Position numbers and translations under genes: made by a program. Positions 28,184-38,843 of a DNA stretch of 64,000 nt are shown one piece after another (positions within the stretch are counted from its first letter, which is position 1; the number at the start of each line of letters is the position of its first letter). Source of the stretch: Enterobacter sp. BIGb0383 (GTDB lineage: Bacteria; Pseudomonadota; Gammaproteobacteria; Enterobacterales; Enterobacteriaceae); contig NZ_RJKQ01000003.1 of NCBI RefSeq assembly GCF_003751845.1, positions 248,001-312,000 on the forward strand. Reading direction: 5' to 3'. The notes below the pieces were generated by a model. That model worked only from the letters and a program-made list of their open reading frames with translations. It had not been told where the DNA came from and did not search any database.

Positions 28184-30448
28184 ATGAGCGATATGGCAGA
28201 GCGCCTCGCGCTACATGAGTTCACGGAAAACGCCTATTTAAACTACTCCATGTACGTCATCATGGACAGGGCACTGCCGTTTATCGGTGATGGCCTGAAG
28301 CCGGTACAGCGCCGCATTGTCTATGCCATGTCGGAGCTGGGGCTGAGCGCCAGCGCGAAGTTCAAAAAATCCGCCCGTACCGTCGGGGACGTTCTGGGTA
28401 AATACCATCCGCACGGCGACAGCGCCTGCTATGAAGCGATGGTGCTGATGGCCCAGCCGTTCTCCTATCGTTATCCGCTGGTCGACGGCCAGGGTAACTG
28501 GGGGGCGCCGGACGATCCGAAATCCTTCGCGGCGATGCGTTATACCGAATCTCGTCTGTCCAAATATGCCGAGCTGCTGCTGAGTGAACTGGGGCAGGGG
28601 ACGGTAGAGTGGGTGCCAAACTTTGACGGCACCATGCTGGAGCCGAAAATGCTGCCGGCGCGCCTGCCGAACATTCTGCTTAACGGCACCACCGGGATCG
28701 CGGTCGGTATGGCCACCGATATTCCACCGCATAACCTGCGTGAAGTGGCGAAGGCGGCGATAACTCTGATTGAACAGCCGAAAACCACCCTCGACGAACT
28801 GCTGGATATTGTGCAGGGCCCGGACTATCCGACGGAAGCGGAGATCATCACGCCCCGCGCCGAGATCCGTAAGATCTACCAGAACGGACGCGGGTCGGTG
28901 CGTATGCGTGCGGTGTGGACCAAAGAAGACGGCGCGGTGGTGATCAGCGCCCTGCCGCACCAGGTGTCCGGCGCAAAAGTGCTGGAGCAGATCGCCAGCC
29001 AGATGCGCAATAAAAAGCTGCCGATGGTCGACGACCTGCGCGATGAGTCGGATCACGAAAACCCGACCCGTCTGGTGATTGTGCCGCGTTCTAACCGCGT
29101 CGATATGGATCAGGTGATGAATCACCTGTTTGCCACCACCGACCTGGAAAAGAGCTACCGCGTTAACTTGAATATGATCGGCCTCGACGGACGTCCGTCG
29201 GTGAAAAACCTGCTGGAGATCCTCAGCGAGTGGCTGGTCTTCCGCCGCGACACCGTGCGTCGTCGTCTGAGTTTCCGTCTGGAGAAAGTGCTGAAGCGCC
29301 TGCATATCCTTGAAGGTTTGCTGGTGGCGTTTCTCAATATCGACGAAGTCATCCATATCATCCGTACCGAAGATGAGCCGAAACCGGCGCTGATTGCCCG
29401 CTTTGGCATCAGCGAAACCCAGGCGGAAGCGATCCTCGAACTGAAACTGCGCCATCTCGCGAAGCTGGAAGAGATGAAAATTCGCGGTGAGCAGGATGAG
29501 CTGGAGAAAGAGCGCGACCATCTGCAGGGCATCCTCGCCTCCGAGCGTAAGATGAGCAACCTGCTGAAGAAAGAGCTGCAGGCTGACGCCGAAGCCTTCG
29601 GGGACGATCGCCGTTCTCCGCTGCACGAGCGCGAAGAAGCCAAAGCCATGAACGAACACGATATGCAGCCGTCTGAACCGGTCACTATCGTCCTGTCGCA
29701 GATGGGCTGGGTGCGCAGCGCCAAAGGCCATGATATCGATGCCCAGGGGCTGAGCTACAAATCGGGTGATAGCTGGAAAGCGTCCGTTAAAGGTAAGAGC
29801 AATCAGCCGGTGGTGTTTGTGGATTCCACGGGCCGCAGCTACGCCATTGACCCTATTACGCTGCCGTCGGCGCGCGGGCAGGGCGAGCCGCTGACCGGCA
29901 AGCTGACGCTGCCGCCGGGCGCGAGCGTTGACCATATGCTGACCTCCGGTGACGATCAGAAACTGCTGATGGCCTCCGATGCGGGCTACGGCTTTGTCTG
30001 TACCTTTAACGATCTGATTGCCCGTAACCGCGCCGGTAAAGCGCTGATCTCTCTGCCGGAAAATGCGAAGGTGATGCCGCCGCTGGTGATTGAGGACGAC
30101 AGCGATATGCTGCTGGCGATCTCGAATGCGGGTCGTATGCTGATGTTCCCGGTCAGCGATCTGCCGCAGCTGTCGAAGGGCAAGGGCAACAAAATTATCG
30201 GCATTCCTTCCGCCGATGCCGCGAGTGGCGCTGATGGCCTTGCCCATCTCTATGTCCTGCCGCCGAACAGCACCTTAACCCTCCACGTCGGCAAACGTAA
30301 GATCAAACTGCGCCCGGAAGAGCTGGAGAAAGTGACCGGCGATCGCGGACGTCGTGGGACGCTGATGCGCGGCCTGCAGCGTATCGATCGGGTTGAAATT
30401 GACTCTCCTCGTCAGGCGAGCGTCGACGCTGGCAACAGCGAAGAGTAA
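28184..30448 (+). CDS. parC: DNA topoisomerase IV subunit A
   Basis: ParC (754 residues) is the DNA-cutting subunit of topoisomerase IV. The catalytic tyrosine is Tyr 120 in [16 protein letters not shown]. In the quinolone-resistance region [14 protein letters not shown] the residues are Ser 80 and Glu 84, the susceptible states. The coiled coil ([20 protein letters not shown]) and the C-terminal blade domain ([20 protein letters not shown]) are intact. The start [20 protein letters not shown] agrees with E. coli. plsC and ftsP follow, the usual order. Confidence 0.98.
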   Translation: MSDMAERLALHEFTENAYLNYSMYVIMDRALPFIGDGLKPVQRRIVYAMSELGLSASAKFKKSARTVGDVLGKYHPHGDSACYEAMVLMAQPFSYRYPLVDGQGNWGAPDDPKSFAAMRYTESRLSKYAELLLSELGQGTVEWVPNFDGTMLEPKMLPARLPNILLNGTTGIAVGMATDIPPHNLREVAKAAITLIEQPKTTLDELLDIVQGPDYPTEAEIITPRAEIRKIYQNGRGSVRMRAVWTKEDGAVVISALPHQVSGAKVLEQIASQMRNKKLPMVDDLRDESDHENPTRLVIVPRSNRVDMDQVMNHLFATTDLEKSYRVNLNMIGLDGRPSVKNLLEILSEWLVFRRDTVRRRLSFRLEKVLKRLHILEGLLVAFLNIDEVIHIIRTEDEPKPALIARFGISETQAEAILELKLRHLAKLEEMKIRGEQDELEKERDHLQGILASERKMSNLLKKELQADAEAFGDDRRSPLHEREEAKAMNEHDMQPSEPVTIVLSQMGWVRSAKGHDIDAQGLSYKSGDSWKASVKGKSNQPVVFVDSTGRSYAIDPITLPSARGQGEPLTGKLTLPPGASVDHMLTSGDDQKLLMASDAGYGFVCTFNDLIARNRAGKALISLPENAKVMPPLVIEDDSDMLLAISNAGRMLMFPVSDLPQLSKGKGNKIIGIPSADAASGADGLAHLYVLPPNSTLTLHVGKRKIKLRPEELEKVTGDRGRRGTLMRGLQRIDRVEIDSPRQASVDAGNSEE

Positions 30449-30459
30449 CTGACCATGCA

Positions 30460-30485
30460 CTCCCTCTGCCGTCCGGCAGAGGGAG
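30460..30485. repeat. Perfect GC-rich inverted repeat after parC
   Basis: CTCCCTCTGCC-GTCC-GGCAGAGGGAG forms an 11-bp stem with a tetraloop 12 bases after the parC stop. There is no T-run, so it may act as an mRNA 3'-end stabiliser or a weak terminator. Confidence 0.7.
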
Positions 30486-30626
30486 CGACACGAATTATTC
30501 CCGGATAGCCGTTGTGAATTCCCGTGCGGCGATTAACAATACGCGTTCGACGGCGCTTGCCCTAAGTGGGTTTAGCCGCCGACAGCTCACGTATAATAAT
30601 CAGATATCCGGGCTTTAGAGGTAGCT

Positions 30627-31364
30627 ATGCTATTGATTTTCCGCTTTATCATCGTTGTGATTTACAGCATTCTGGTCTGTGTTTTCGGCTGTATTTACTG
30701 CCTGTTCAGCCCGCGTAATCCGCGTCATGTTGCCACCTTTGGCCATATGTTTGGTCGCCTGGCACCCGTTTTTGGTCTGAAGGTCGAGAAACGCAAGCCG
30801 GCCGATGCCGAAACCTGGGGTAGCGCAATCTACATCGGTAACCACCAGAACAACTACGATATGGTGACGGCGGCGGCTATCGTTCAGCCTCCGACGGTGA
30901 CCGTCGGTAAAAAAAGCCTGCTGTGGGTTCCGTTCTTTGGCCTGCTGTACTGGCTGACGGGCAACCTGCTGATTGACCGTAACAACCGTACCAAAGCGCA
31001 CGGCACCATCGCGGAAGTGGTGGGGCAGATTAAAAAGCGTAAAATTTCAGTGTGGATGTTCCCGGAAGGCACCCGCAGCCGCGGTCGCGGTCTGCTGCCG
31101 TTTAAAACCGGTGCTTTCCATGCGGCTATCGCCGCTGGCGTGCCGATTATTCCGGTGTGTGTCTCAAACACCTCCAACAAAATTAACCTCAATCGTCTGA
31201 AGAACGGCCTGGTGATTGTTGAAATGCTGCCGCCGATCGATGTCACCCGCTGGGAAAAAGAGCAGGTCCGCGACCTGGCTGCACATTGCCACGCGCTGAT
31301 GGCGGAGAAAATCGCCGAGCTCGATAAAGAAGTTGCGGAGCGGGAAGCATCCGGCCAGATTTAA
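30627..31364 (+). CDS. plsC: 1-acyl-sn-glycerol-3-phosphate acyltransferase
   Basis: PlsC makes phosphatidic acid from lysophosphatidate at the inner membrane. The 245-residue protein has an N-terminal membrane helix (about 2-27), the catalytic NHQNNYD (HX4D type, about residue 72), FPEGTRSRGRG (about 149) for phosphate binding, and AGVPIIPVCVSN. Length equals E. coli PlsC. GAGGTAGCT precedes the ATG. Confidence 0.97.
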   Translation: MLLIFRFIIVVIYSILVCVFGCIYCLFSPRNPRHVATFGHMFGRLAPVFGLKVEKRKPADAETWGSAIYIGNHQNNYDMVTAAAIVQPPTVTVGKKSLLWVPFFGLLYWLTGNLLIDRNNRTKAHGTIAEVVGQIKKRKISVWMFPEGTRSRGRGLLPFKTGAFHAAIAAGVPIIPVCVSNTSNKINLNRLKNGLVIVEMLPPIDVTRWEKEQVRDLAAHCHALMAEKIAELDKEVAEREASGQI

Positions 31365-31390
31365 AGGTACAGGCCCGGGCGCGCCTTCCG

Positions 31391-31417
31391 GCGGGAAATG
31401 ATTTCCCGCTTATGTTT
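31391..31417 (+). terminator. Terminator-like hairpin between plsC and ftsP
   Basis: GCGGGAAA-TGA-TTTCCCGC forms an 8-bp stem followed by TTATGTTTTT. It begins 26 bases after plsC and 23 bases before the ftsP start, so it may reduce rather than abolish read-through. Confidence 0.6.
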
Positions 31418-31439
31418 TTCCGTCTCTCATGGAGCCATT

Positions 31440-32852
31440 ATGTCGCTGAGTCGGCGTCATTTTATTAAGGCATCGGGACTGGCACTTTGTGCCGGTGCGC
31501 TACCGTTACAGGCGCATGCCGCAGGCAAACAGCCGCCGCTACCGGTGCCTCCGCTGCTGGAGTCCCGCCGTGGTCAGCCGCTGTTCCTGACGATGCAGCG
31601 TACCCACTGGTCCTTTACCCAGGGGACCCGTGCGTCAATCTGGGGCATCAACGGCCAGTACCTGGGGCCGACCGTTCGTGTCTGGAGCGGCGATGACGTT
31701 AAGCTGATCTACAGCAACCGGCTGGCGGAAAACGTCGCCATGACCGTGCAGGGGCTGCAGGTTCCCGGTGCGCTGATTGGCGGCGCGGCAAGAATGATGT
31801 CTGCTGGCGCCGACTGGGCGCCGGTGCTGCCGATTCGTCAAAGCTCGGCCACCCTGTGGTATCGCGCCAACACGCCCAACCACGCCGCGCAGCAGGTCTA
31901 TAACGGCCTCGCCGGACTGTGGCTGGTAGAGGATGAGGTCAGCAAAACGCTGCCGATCCCTAACCACTATGGCGTCGATGATTTCCCGCTGATTATCCAG
32001 GACAAGCGACTGGATAACTTTGGCACGCCGGAATACAGCGAACCGGGCAGCGGCGGCTTTGTCGGCGATATCCTGCTGGTCAACGGCGCGCAGAGTCCCT
32101 ATGTTGAGGTCTCTCGCGGCTGGGTGCGTCTGCGCCTGCTCAACGCCTCCAACTCCCGTCGCTATCAGCTTCAGGTCAGCGATGGCCGCGCTCTGCATGT
32201 GATCGCGGGCGATCAGGGGTTCCTGCCTGCGCCCGTGGCGGTCAAACAGCTGGCCCTGGCGCCGGGAGAGCGGCGCGAAATTCTGATCGATATGACCAAC
32301 GGCGACGAGGTGTCGCTCACCTGCGGCGAGGCGGCGGGCATTGTCGACCGGATCCGTGGGATCTTCGAACCTTCCTCTATTCTGGTCTCTACTCTGGTGC
32401 TGACCCTGCGCCCGACCGGCCTGCTGCCGCTGGTCACCAGCGCGCTGCCGATGCGCCTGCTGCCTGCCGATGTGCTTAAGGGCGCGCCGGTACGCAGCCG
32501 CGATATCACTCTCGGTGACGAGCCGGGGATTAACGGCCAGCTGTGGGATCCTAAGCGAATCGACATCACTACCCAACAGGGAAGCTGGGAGCGCTGGACG
32601 GTACGGGCGGATATGCCTCAGGCATTTCATATTGAAGGCGTCAGCTTCCTGGTCGATAACATTAACGGTGCCATGCCGTTCCCGGAAGATCGCGGCTGGA
32701 AAGACACGGTCTGGATCGACGGGCAGGTCGAGCTGCTGGTTTATTTTGGTCAGCCCTCCTGGCCGCACTTCCCGTTCCAGTTCGCCAGCCAGACGCTGGA
32801 AATGGCGGACCGTGGCTCTGCCGGGCAGCTGCTGGTGAATCCGGCCCCTTAA
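31440..32852 (+). CDS. ftsP: Cell division protein FtsP (SufI)
   Basis: FtsP is a periplasmic multicopper-oxidase-fold protein without copper that stabilises the divisome under stress. The chosen ATG (470 residues, as in E. coli) has GGAGCC upstream and starts MSLSRRHFIKASGLALCAGA, a Tat signal with the twin arginine and F-I-K following; cleavage is expected after QAHA. An earlier in-frame start adds 14 unsupported residues. Cupredoxin domains are seen (THWSFTQG, YNGLAGLWLVEDE, PQAFHIEGVSFLV), and the histidine clusters of true copper oxidases are missing, as known for SufI. Confidence 0.96.
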   Translation: MSLSRRHFIKASGLALCAGALPLQAHAAGKQPPLPVPPLLESRRGQPLFLTMQRTHWSFTQGTRASIWGINGQYLGPTVRVWSGDDVKLIYSNRLAENVAMTVQGLQVPGALIGGAARMMSAGADWAPVLPIRQSSATLWYRANTPNHAAQQVYNGLAGLWLVEDEVSKTLPIPNHYGVDDFPLIIQDKRLDNFGTPEYSEPGSGGFVGDILLVNGAQSPYVEVSRGWVRLRLLNASNSRRYQLQVSDGRALHVIAGDQGFLPAPVAVKQLALAPGERREILIDMTNGDEVSLTCGEAAGIVDRIRGIFEPSSILVSTLVLTLRPTGLLPLVTSALPMRLLPADVLKGAPVRSRDITLGDEPGINGQLWDPKRIDITTQQGSWERWTVRADMPQAFHIEGVSFLVDNINGAMPFPEDRGWKDTVWIDGQVELLVYFGQPSWPHFPFQFASQTLEMADRGSAGQLLVNPAP

Positions 32853-32885
32853 TCTCTCTGTAAATTCATAGCAAAGGACTGCGCG

Positions 32886-34292
32886 ATGCTAAGTTTTAGC
32901 TGGTTTGATGTTGCCACCATTCTGTTTCTGCTGGCGGCTCCCTTCGTGCTGGCGGGGATTGTCATTGCGCTGCTGGTGATGGCGTCGCGCCGTCCCCGCG
33001 GTCTGATCATTGTCAAATGGCTGGTTTTGCCCCAGGTCGCGGCGCTGCTGCTGCTGGCGGGCATGCTGAGCTACTACGGCGTCGACAGTAATATTTACTT
33101 CTTCGCCGCGCCCATCATGATGCTTTCGATGCTGTTCTTTGCGATCCCGAGCAAGTCGAAGCCCTGGCTGGCTCCGCTGCTGTGCGGCCATATCACCGGC
33201 CTGGTGCTGTTTCTGGGTCTGATGCATTATCTCGAACCGAACAAGATGCACGACCTGCAAACCGGCCGTGAACTCCACCAGCTGCGCGATCTTCGCCAGG
33301 CCAGCAAGAGCTTTATCCGCGAGCTCGACGACCCGGAATTCCGCCAGCGGATGCTGGAGAACGCCACCCGCAACACTGATATTCCTGAGGCGACGCTTAA
33401 AGCGCTGCTCGACAAAGGCGCGACGCCTTTTGGTAAACGGGGAGAGGGCTACTACGAGCAGACGGCGTTTATTATCGCGCTTCACCGCGATAATCGCCCG
33501 GCACTGCGCCTGTTCAGCGAGCTGCTGGCTGGCAATTCTCCTGAGGTTGTAAGCAGGCGTGAGTACGTGCAGGAGATTGGCCCGTTAAGTTCGCTGGTTT
33601 ATATCTACACCCGACCCGGTGAACGTCAGGTCGCAGAGTACAAAGCAAAGGCGCAGATCCTGCTGGCGAAGATGCCGGAGCTGCTCGATGATGCAGCCTG
33701 GGCTAAAATCGTCAAATCGGCGGATCCGGAACTGGTTAAATTCCTGTGGGACTACCATCCGCCGGAGAACACTATGCAGCTGATTCAGGCGCGGATCATT
33801 TTGGGGGATCTGACGGTCGTCGATAAGATTGCCCGGACGCCAGGCATTCTGGATACTCCCGCTGTTTCCGAATACCCGGCCACTTTATGGCTCTGGCTGG
33901 TGCAGTATGCCCCGCGCGAGATTATCGCCGCCGTGCTTGATAAGACCCGTATCCGCTGGGCCGATTATCAGGATGAGAAGGGTGAGAACAAGATTCTGGA
34001 CGCGGCGATTGACCGGGCACGCAGCCATTTCGGCGACGATCCGCAGATCCTAATGCTGGTGATGCGCGATATGCTCAGGAAGCAGGCCGCCTGGTCTCCG
34101 GCGCAGGTGGCGCGCAGCTTCTATACGGAAGAAGAGGGCTCTCAGGTCGTCTGGGCGCTCTATCAGGCGGGCCTGACCTGTCAGCAGCTACAGGCAGCAC
34201 TGGACAATCTTGCCGCGGGCGAGCGCTTCCCTTCCGGGGAGCAGCGCATTCGCGAGATCTGTGCGGCAGGAAATCATCAGGCGGGCGAATAA
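32886..34292 (+). CDS. Uncharacterised membrane protein with helical-repeat C-terminal region
   Basis: I do not recognise this 468-residue protein. The N-terminus has about four hydrophobic helices (9-33, 42-62, 69-86, 96-112). The remainder, from about 120, is a soluble, mostly alpha-helical region with LKALLDKGATPFGKRGEG, which resembles an ankyrin-type turn, and later units such as DDAAWAKIVKSADPELVKFL and ILDAAIDRARSHFGDDPQIL. It may be a tandem-helix repeat domain facing the cytosol. It begins 33 bases after ftsP and reads the same way, with AAAGGACTGCGCG before the ATG. E. coli has ygiQ directly after ftsP, so this gene is an insertion. Confidence 0.8.
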   Translation: MLSFSWFDVATILFLLAAPFVLAGIVIALLVMASRRPRGLIIVKWLVLPQVAALLLLAGMLSYYGVDSNIYFFAAPIMMLSMLFFAIPSKSKPWLAPLLCGHITGLVLFLGLMHYLEPNKMHDLQTGRELHQLRDLRQASKSFIRELDDPEFRQRMLENATRNTDIPEATLKALLDKGATPFGKRGEGYYEQTAFIIALHRDNRPALRLFSELLAGNSPEVVSRREYVQEIGPLSSLVYIYTRPGERQVAEYKAKAQILLAKMPELLDDAAWAKIVKSADPELVKFLWDYHPPENTMQLIQARIILGDLTVVDKIARTPGILDTPAVSEYPATLWLWLVQYAPREIIAAVLDKTRIRWADYQDEKGENKILDAAIDRARSHFGDDPQILMLVMRDMLRKQAAWSPAQVARSFYTEEEGSQVVWALYQAGLTCQQLQAALDNLAAGERFPSGEQRIREICAAGNHQAGE

Positions 34293-34367
34293 TCCTTTCG
34301 ATCTCTAAGGAAATAGGGCTTATAATCCCCGCCCTTTGATTATTTTTTTGCCATTTCCGGAAGCATT

Positions 34368-36509
34368 ATGAGCGCAATATCCCTGATCCAGCCGGATCGT
34401 GACCTCTTCTCCTGGCCGCAGTACTGGGCCGCCTGCTTTGGCCCGGCGCCTTTTTTGCCGATGTCGCGGGAAGAGATGGACCAGCTTGGCTGGGATAGCT
34501 GCGACATTATTCTGGTCACGGGCGATGCCTATGTCGATCATCCCAGCTTCGGGATGGCGATCTGTGGCCGGATGCTGGAAGCGCAGGGATTTCGTGTAGG
34601 GATCATTGCGCAGCCGGACTGGAACAGCAAAGAGGACTTTATGCGCCTCGGCAAACCGAATCTCTTTTTCGGCGTCACCGCAGGCAATATGGACTCGATG
34701 ATCAACCGCTACACGGCGGATCGTAAACTGCGCCATGACGACGCCTATACGCCGGATAACGTGGCGGGCAAGCGCCCGGACCGCGCCACGCTGGCCTATA
34801 CCCAGCGCTGTAAAGAGGCGTGGAGAGACGTGCCGGTGATCCTCGGCGGCATCGAGGCCAGCCTGCGCCGTATCGCCCATTATGACTACTGGTCCGATAC
34901 GGTGCGCCGCTCGGTCCTGGTCGATTCCAAGGCCGATATGCTGATGTTTGGCAACGGCGAGCGCCCGCTGGTCGAGGTGGCCCACCGTCTGGCCGCCGGT
35001 GAGCCGATCGCCAGCATCCGTGACGTGCGTAATACCGCCATTATGCTGAAAGAGGCGCTGCCGGGCTGGAGCGGCGTCGATTCCACCCGCCTGGACACCC
35101 CGGGCCGTATCGATCCGATCCCGCACCCTTACGGGGACGATCTGCCCTGCGCCGACAACAAGCCGGTGCAGCCGCAGGAGCCGAAGCGCGTCACCGTTCA
35201 GCCGCCGCGGCCGAAGCCCTGGGAGAAGACCTACGTTCTGCTGCCTTCCTTTGAGAAAGTGAAGGGCGATAAGGTGCTCTATGCCCACACGTCACGCATT
35301 CTGCATCATGAAACCAACCCCGGCTGCGCCAGGGCGCTGATGCAGAAGCACGGCGATCGCTATATCTGGATCAACCCTCCGGCGATCCCGCTCTCCACGG
35401 AAGAGATGGACAGCGTCTTTGCGCTGCCCTACCAGCGTATTCCGCATCCTTCCTATGGCAAAAGCCGCATTCCGGCTTACGATATGATCCGTTTCTCGAT
35501 CAACATTATGCGCGGCTGCTTTGGCGGGTGTTCATTCTGTTCGATCACCGAGCATGAAGGGCGCATTATTCAGAGCCGTTCGGAAGACTCGATCATTAAC
35601 GAGATCGAAGCCATTCGCGACTCGGTCCCCGGTTTTACCGGAATTATCTCCGATCTGGGCGGGCCGACGGCCAACATGTATATGCTGCGCTGCACCTCGC
35701 CGCGTGCCGAGCAAACCTGTCGTCGTCTCTCCTGCGTCTACCCGGAAATCTGTCCGCATATGGACACCAACCATCAGCCGACCATCGATCTCTACCGTCG
35801 CGCGCGCGATCTGAAAGGCATCAAAAAGATCCTGATCGCCTCAGGCGTCCGTTACGATCTGGCCGTGGCCGATCCGCGCTATATCAAAGAGCTGGCCAGT
35901 CACCACGTCGGTGGCTATCTGAAGATTGCGCCTGAGCATACGGAAGAAGGGCCGCTGTCGAAGATGATGAAGCCGGGAATGGGAACGTATCACCGCTTTA
36001 AAGAGCTGTTTGATACCTATTCGAAGCAGGCGGGGAAAGAGCAGTATCTGATCCCTTACTTTATCTCGGCTCATCCGGGAACACGTGATGAAGATATGGT
36101 GAATCTGGCCCTGTGGCTGAAGCAGCACCGCTTCCGTCTCGATCAGGTACAGAACTTCTATCCGTCGCCGCTGGCCAACTCGACCACCATGTATTACACC
36201 GGCAAGAACCCGCTGGGTAAAATTGACTATAAGAGTGAGGATGTGGTGGTGCCGCGTGGGGATCGTCAGCGCCGTCTGCATAAAGCCCTGCTGCGCTATC
36301 ACGATCCGGCTAACTGGCCGCTGATCCGTCAGGCGCTGGAAAGCATGGGGAAAAAACATCTGATAGGCGGTCGCCGCGACTGTCTGGTGCCGTCGCCGAC
36401 AATTGATGAGATGCGTGAAGCCCGCCGCCAGAACCGTACGGCACGCCCGGCATTAACGAAACATACGCCGATTAAACAGCAGCAGCGCAATAAGCCGCGC
36501 ACGCGCTAA
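34368..36509 (+). CDS. ygiQ: Radical SAM protein YgiQ (UPF0313)
   Basis: This 713-residue protein has the radical SAM cluster motif [12 protein letters not shown] with Cys 384, 388 and 391 (CxxxCxxC). The N-terminal third has VNLGxG-like vitamin-B12-type flavour ([20 protein letters not shown], then [20 protein letters not shown]), and the C-terminal tail ([20 protein letters not shown]) is basic. Its substrate is unknown; E. coli strains often carry it interrupted, but here it is intact. Confidence 0.94.
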   Translation: MSAISLIQPDRDLFSWPQYWAACFGPAPFLPMSREEMDQLGWDSCDIILVTGDAYVDHPSFGMAICGRMLEAQGFRVGIIAQPDWNSKEDFMRLGKPNLFFGVTAGNMDSMINRYTADRKLRHDDAYTPDNVAGKRPDRATLAYTQRCKEAWRDVPVILGGIEASLRRIAHYDYWSDTVRRSVLVDSKADMLMFGNGERPLVEVAHRLAAGEPIASIRDVRNTAIMLKEALPGWSGVDSTRLDTPGRIDPIPHPYGDDLPCADNKPVQPQEPKRVTVQPPRPKPWEKTYVLLPSFEKVKGDKVLYAHTSRILHHETNPGCARALMQKHGDRYIWINPPAIPLSTEEMDSVFALPYQRIPHPSYGKSRIPAYDMIRFSINIMRGCFGGCSFCSITEHEGRIIQSRSEDSIINEIEAIRDSVPGFTGIISDLGGPTANMYMLRCTSPRAEQTCRRLSCVYPEICPHMDTNHQPTIDLYRRARDLKGIKKILIASGVRYDLAVADPRYIKELASHHVGGYLKIAPEHTEEGPLSKMMKPGMGTYHRFKELFDTYSKQAGKEQYLIPYFISAHPGTRDEDMVNLALWLKQHRFRLDQVQNFYPSPLANSTTMYYTGKNPLGKIDYKSEDVVVPRGDRQRRLHKALLRYHDPANWPLIRQALESMGKKHLIGGRRDCLVPSPTIDEMREARRQNRTARPALTKHTPIKQQQRNKPRTR

Positions 36510-36514
36510 GACTG

Positions 36515-36545
36515 TTATTCTGCCCCCATTGCGGGGGCAGAATAA
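36515..36545. terminator. Perfect inverted repeat between ygiQ and dkgA
   Basis: TTATTCTGCCCCC-ATTGC-GGGGGCAGAATAA has a 13-bp perfect stem in the convergent gap. T-richness is modest, but the position suits a bidirectional terminator. Confidence 0.7.
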
Positions 36546-36553
36546 GGAAAAAC

Positions 36554-37381
36554 TTAGCCGCTAAACTGGTCCGGGTCCGGCCCCAGACGTTTACCCTGTT
36601 CGAGTTTAGCGATTTCGCCCAGCTCGTCTTTATCCAGACGGAAATCCCAGACGTCAAAGTTTTCGGCAATGCGCGACGGGGTGACCGATTTCGGGATCAC
36701 TACCAGGCCGCTATCCAGATGCCAGCGGATCACGATCTGTGCCGGGGTCTTGCCATATTTATCCGCCAGTTCACGAATAATTTTCTGATCGAAAACGCCT
36801 TCGCCGCCCTGCGCCAGCGGGCTCCAGGATTCGGTCTGGATCTTGTGCGTCGCATTCCATGCGTGCAGCTGGCGCTGCTGCATCAGCGGGTGCAGCTCGA
36901 TCTGGTTGATCGACGGGGTCACGCCGGTTTCATCGATTAACCGTTGCAGATGGTGGATCTGGAAGTTACAGACGCCGATGCTTTTCGCCAGGCCCTGCTT
37001 CTGCAGCTCGATCATGCCTTTCCAGGCGTCGACAAAATAATCCAGCGCCGGCACAGGCCAGTGCATCAGATAGAGATCGACATGATCCAGCTGAAGCTTC
37101 TTCAGGCTCTCCTGCAGGGCCTCTTTTGGCCGCTGCTGATCGCCATTCCACAGCTTAGTGGTGATAAAGAGTTCATCACGCGGTACGCCAGCGCTGCGTA
37201 ATGCTTTCCCTGTGCCTTCTTCGTTCTTATAGGCCGCAGCGGTATCGATGGACCGATAGCCGACATCCAGCGCTTTATGGATAGCCTCAACCACTTCGTC
37301 GTTTCCAGCCTTCCACACGCCGAGCCCCAGCTGCGGCATAATGGTGCCGTCGTGGAGCTTAATCACGGTTGGATGTGTCAT
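36554..37381 (-). CDS. dkgA: 2,5-diketo-D-gluconate reductase A / methylglyoxal reductase
   Basis: This 275-residue NADPH-dependent aldo-keto reductase reduces 2,5-diketogluconate, methylglyoxal and beta-keto esters. The tetrad is visible as SIDTAAAYKNEEGTG (Asp, Tyr), ITTKLWNGDQ (Lys) and LYLMHWPVP (His). VVIPKSVTPSRIAENFDVWD binds the cofactor. It follows yqhD by 104 bases on the same strand; both are activated by YqhC in E. coli in response to aldehydes. Confidence 0.96.
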   Translation of the reverse strand: MTHPTVIKLHDGTIMPQLGLGVWKAGNDEVVEAIHKALDVGYRSIDTAAAYKNEEGTGKALRSAGVPRDELFITTKLWNGDQQRPKEALQESLKKLQLDHVDLYLMHWPVPALDYFVDAWKGMIELQKQGLAKSIGVCNFQIHHLQRLIDETGVTPSINQIELHPLMQQRQLHAWNATHKIQTESWSPLAQGGEGVFDQKIIRELADKYGKTPAQIVIRWHLDSGLVVIPKSVTPSRIAENFDVWDFRLDKDELGEIAKLEQGKRLGPDPDQFSG

Positions 37382-37401
37382 GCAGTTCTCCTTTGATGAA
37401 G

Positions 37402-37426
37402 CTTACCGGGAATAAATCCCGGTAAG
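37402..37426 (-). repeat. Inverted repeat between yqhD and dkgA
   Basis: CTTACCGGGA-ATAAA-TCCCGGTAAG is a 10-bp stem in the intercistronic gap, without a T-run. It may protect the upstream transcript or partially attenuate reading into dkgA. Confidence 0.6.
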
Positions 37427-37485
37427 GTTGTGTGCACTAAGTTTGGCCTAAAACTGCCAAAACGGAAGTCGCTGCGTCAAATGAC

Positions 37486-38649
37486 TTAGCGTGCCGCTTC
37501 GTAAATCCGGCGGCTGACATCGAGGGTAATATCCTGATGTTCGCCCAGTTTTGTCATGCCGTGTTCTTCCAGTTTGGCCAGCAGCGCCGGGATAGAGCTG
37601 CCGTCCAGACCGTAGCCGGACAGGCGTGTCGGCACGCCGAGTTCCTCGAAGAAGCGACGGGTGGCAGCGATGGCCGCATCGATACGCTCATCCTCTGAAC
37701 CTTCGGTGATATTCCAGACGCGTTCAGCGTACTGCAGTAGCTTCCCACGCTTGGCGTCGCGTTTCTCATTCCACAGGGAAGGCAGCACCACCGCCAGGGT
37801 CTGGGCGTGATCCAGGCCGTGCATTGCCGTCAGTTCGTGGCCCAGCATATGGGTGGCCCAGTCCTGCGGTACGCCTGCACCGATCAGGCCGTTCAGCGCC
37901 TGAGTGGCAGCCCACATCACGTTGGCGCGCACGTTGTAGTTTTCCGGTTCTGTCAGCGCACGCGGACCGTCTTCGATCAGCGTCAGCAGAATACCTTCCG
38001 CAAAGCGGTCCTGGATTTTGCCATCAACCGGATACGTCACGTACTGCTCAACCGTATGCACAAAGGCATCGACTACGCCGTTGGCGACCTGGCGCGGCGG
38101 CAGGGTGTAGGTATAGACCGGGTCCAGAATCGCAAAAATCGGCTGGACGTGAGGATGGCGGAATGCCTGTTTGTCACCGGTGGTTTTACGGGAAATCACC
38201 CCACCGTTATTGGATTCAGACCCGGTGGCGGGCAGCGTCAGGACAGAGCCCATCGGGATGGCGCTTTTGATCTCACTGCCGCCGGTCTGCAGGATATGCC
38301 AGGGATCGACGCCGTCCGGGTAGTGGGCCGCCGCCGCAATAAACTTGGTGCCGTCCAGCACGGAGCCGCCGCCGACCGCCAGCAGGAAGGTCACCTTCTC
38401 ATCGCGGGCAATTTTGACCGCTTTCATCAGGGTCTCGTAGGACGGGTTTGGCTCAATACCGCCAAACTCCAGCACGTTCAGGCCCTCAAGCGCGCTGTAA
38501 ACCTGGTCCAGTACGCCGGTTTTCTTCACGCTGCCGCCGCCGTAGGTAATCAGGATCCGGGCGTCCGCCGGTACCTGAGCGCGCAGCTCGGCGATAGCGT
38601 TCTGACCAAACAGAATGCGGGTGGGGGTATGCAGATTAAAATTGTTCAT
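37486..38649 (-). CDS. yqhD: NADPH-dependent aldehyde reductase/alcohol dehydrogenase YqhD
   Basis: YqhD (387 residues) is an iron-type alcohol dehydrogenase that scavenges short-chain aldehydes using NADPH. FLLAVGGGSVLDGTKFIAAA is the nucleotide-binding segment. Metal ligands lie in VVDAFVHTVEQY and HMLGHELTAMHGLDHAQTLA. The start MNNFNLHTPTRILFGQNAIA is the family start. It is divergent from its activator gene yqhC. Confidence 0.97.
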   Translation of the reverse strand: MNNFNLHTPTRILFGQNAIAELRAQVPADARILITYGGGSVKKTGVLDQVYSALEGLNVLEFGGIEPNPSYETLMKAVKIARDEKVTFLLAVGGGSVLDGTKFIAAAAHYPDGVDPWHILQTGGSEIKSAIPMGSVLTLPATGSESNNGGVISRKTTGDKQAFRHPHVQPIFAILDPVYTYTLPPRQVANGVVDAFVHTVEQYVTYPVDGKIQDRFAEGILLTLIEDGPRALTEPENYNVRANVMWAATQALNGLIGAGVPQDWATHMLGHELTAMHGLDHAQTLAVVLPSLWNEKRDAKRGKLLQYAERVWNITEGSEDERIDAAIAATRRFFEELGVPTRLSGYGLDGSSIPALLAKLEEHGMTKLGEHQDITLDVSRRIYEAAR

Positions 38650-38843
38650 TGCTCTTTTCCCTCGTTGGGTTAAAAACGGGCGGCGTTATGAATTTGCCGG
38701 ATGCTCAACATTGTGGTCGCCCGGGGCAATCCTCTCAATGCACATTCCTGCCGTAGTCTTGCCCATTTCTACAGAGGGCTGGAGAAAATGGGAAAAACTG
38801 CGCACACTGCATGGGTGGAAAATGATTATCGGAGCGGCCCATT

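Noticed and set aside
28238-30247. A very long open frame (669 codons) on the strand opposite parC
   Set aside because: It lies fully antisense to parC and has His/Gln/Arg-rich composition typical of the opposite reading of a GC-rich coding gene; there is no ribosome site or family resemblance.
30460-30485. Rho-independent terminator after parC
   Set aside because: The stem is strong, but no T-run follows, so it was recorded only as an inverted repeat.
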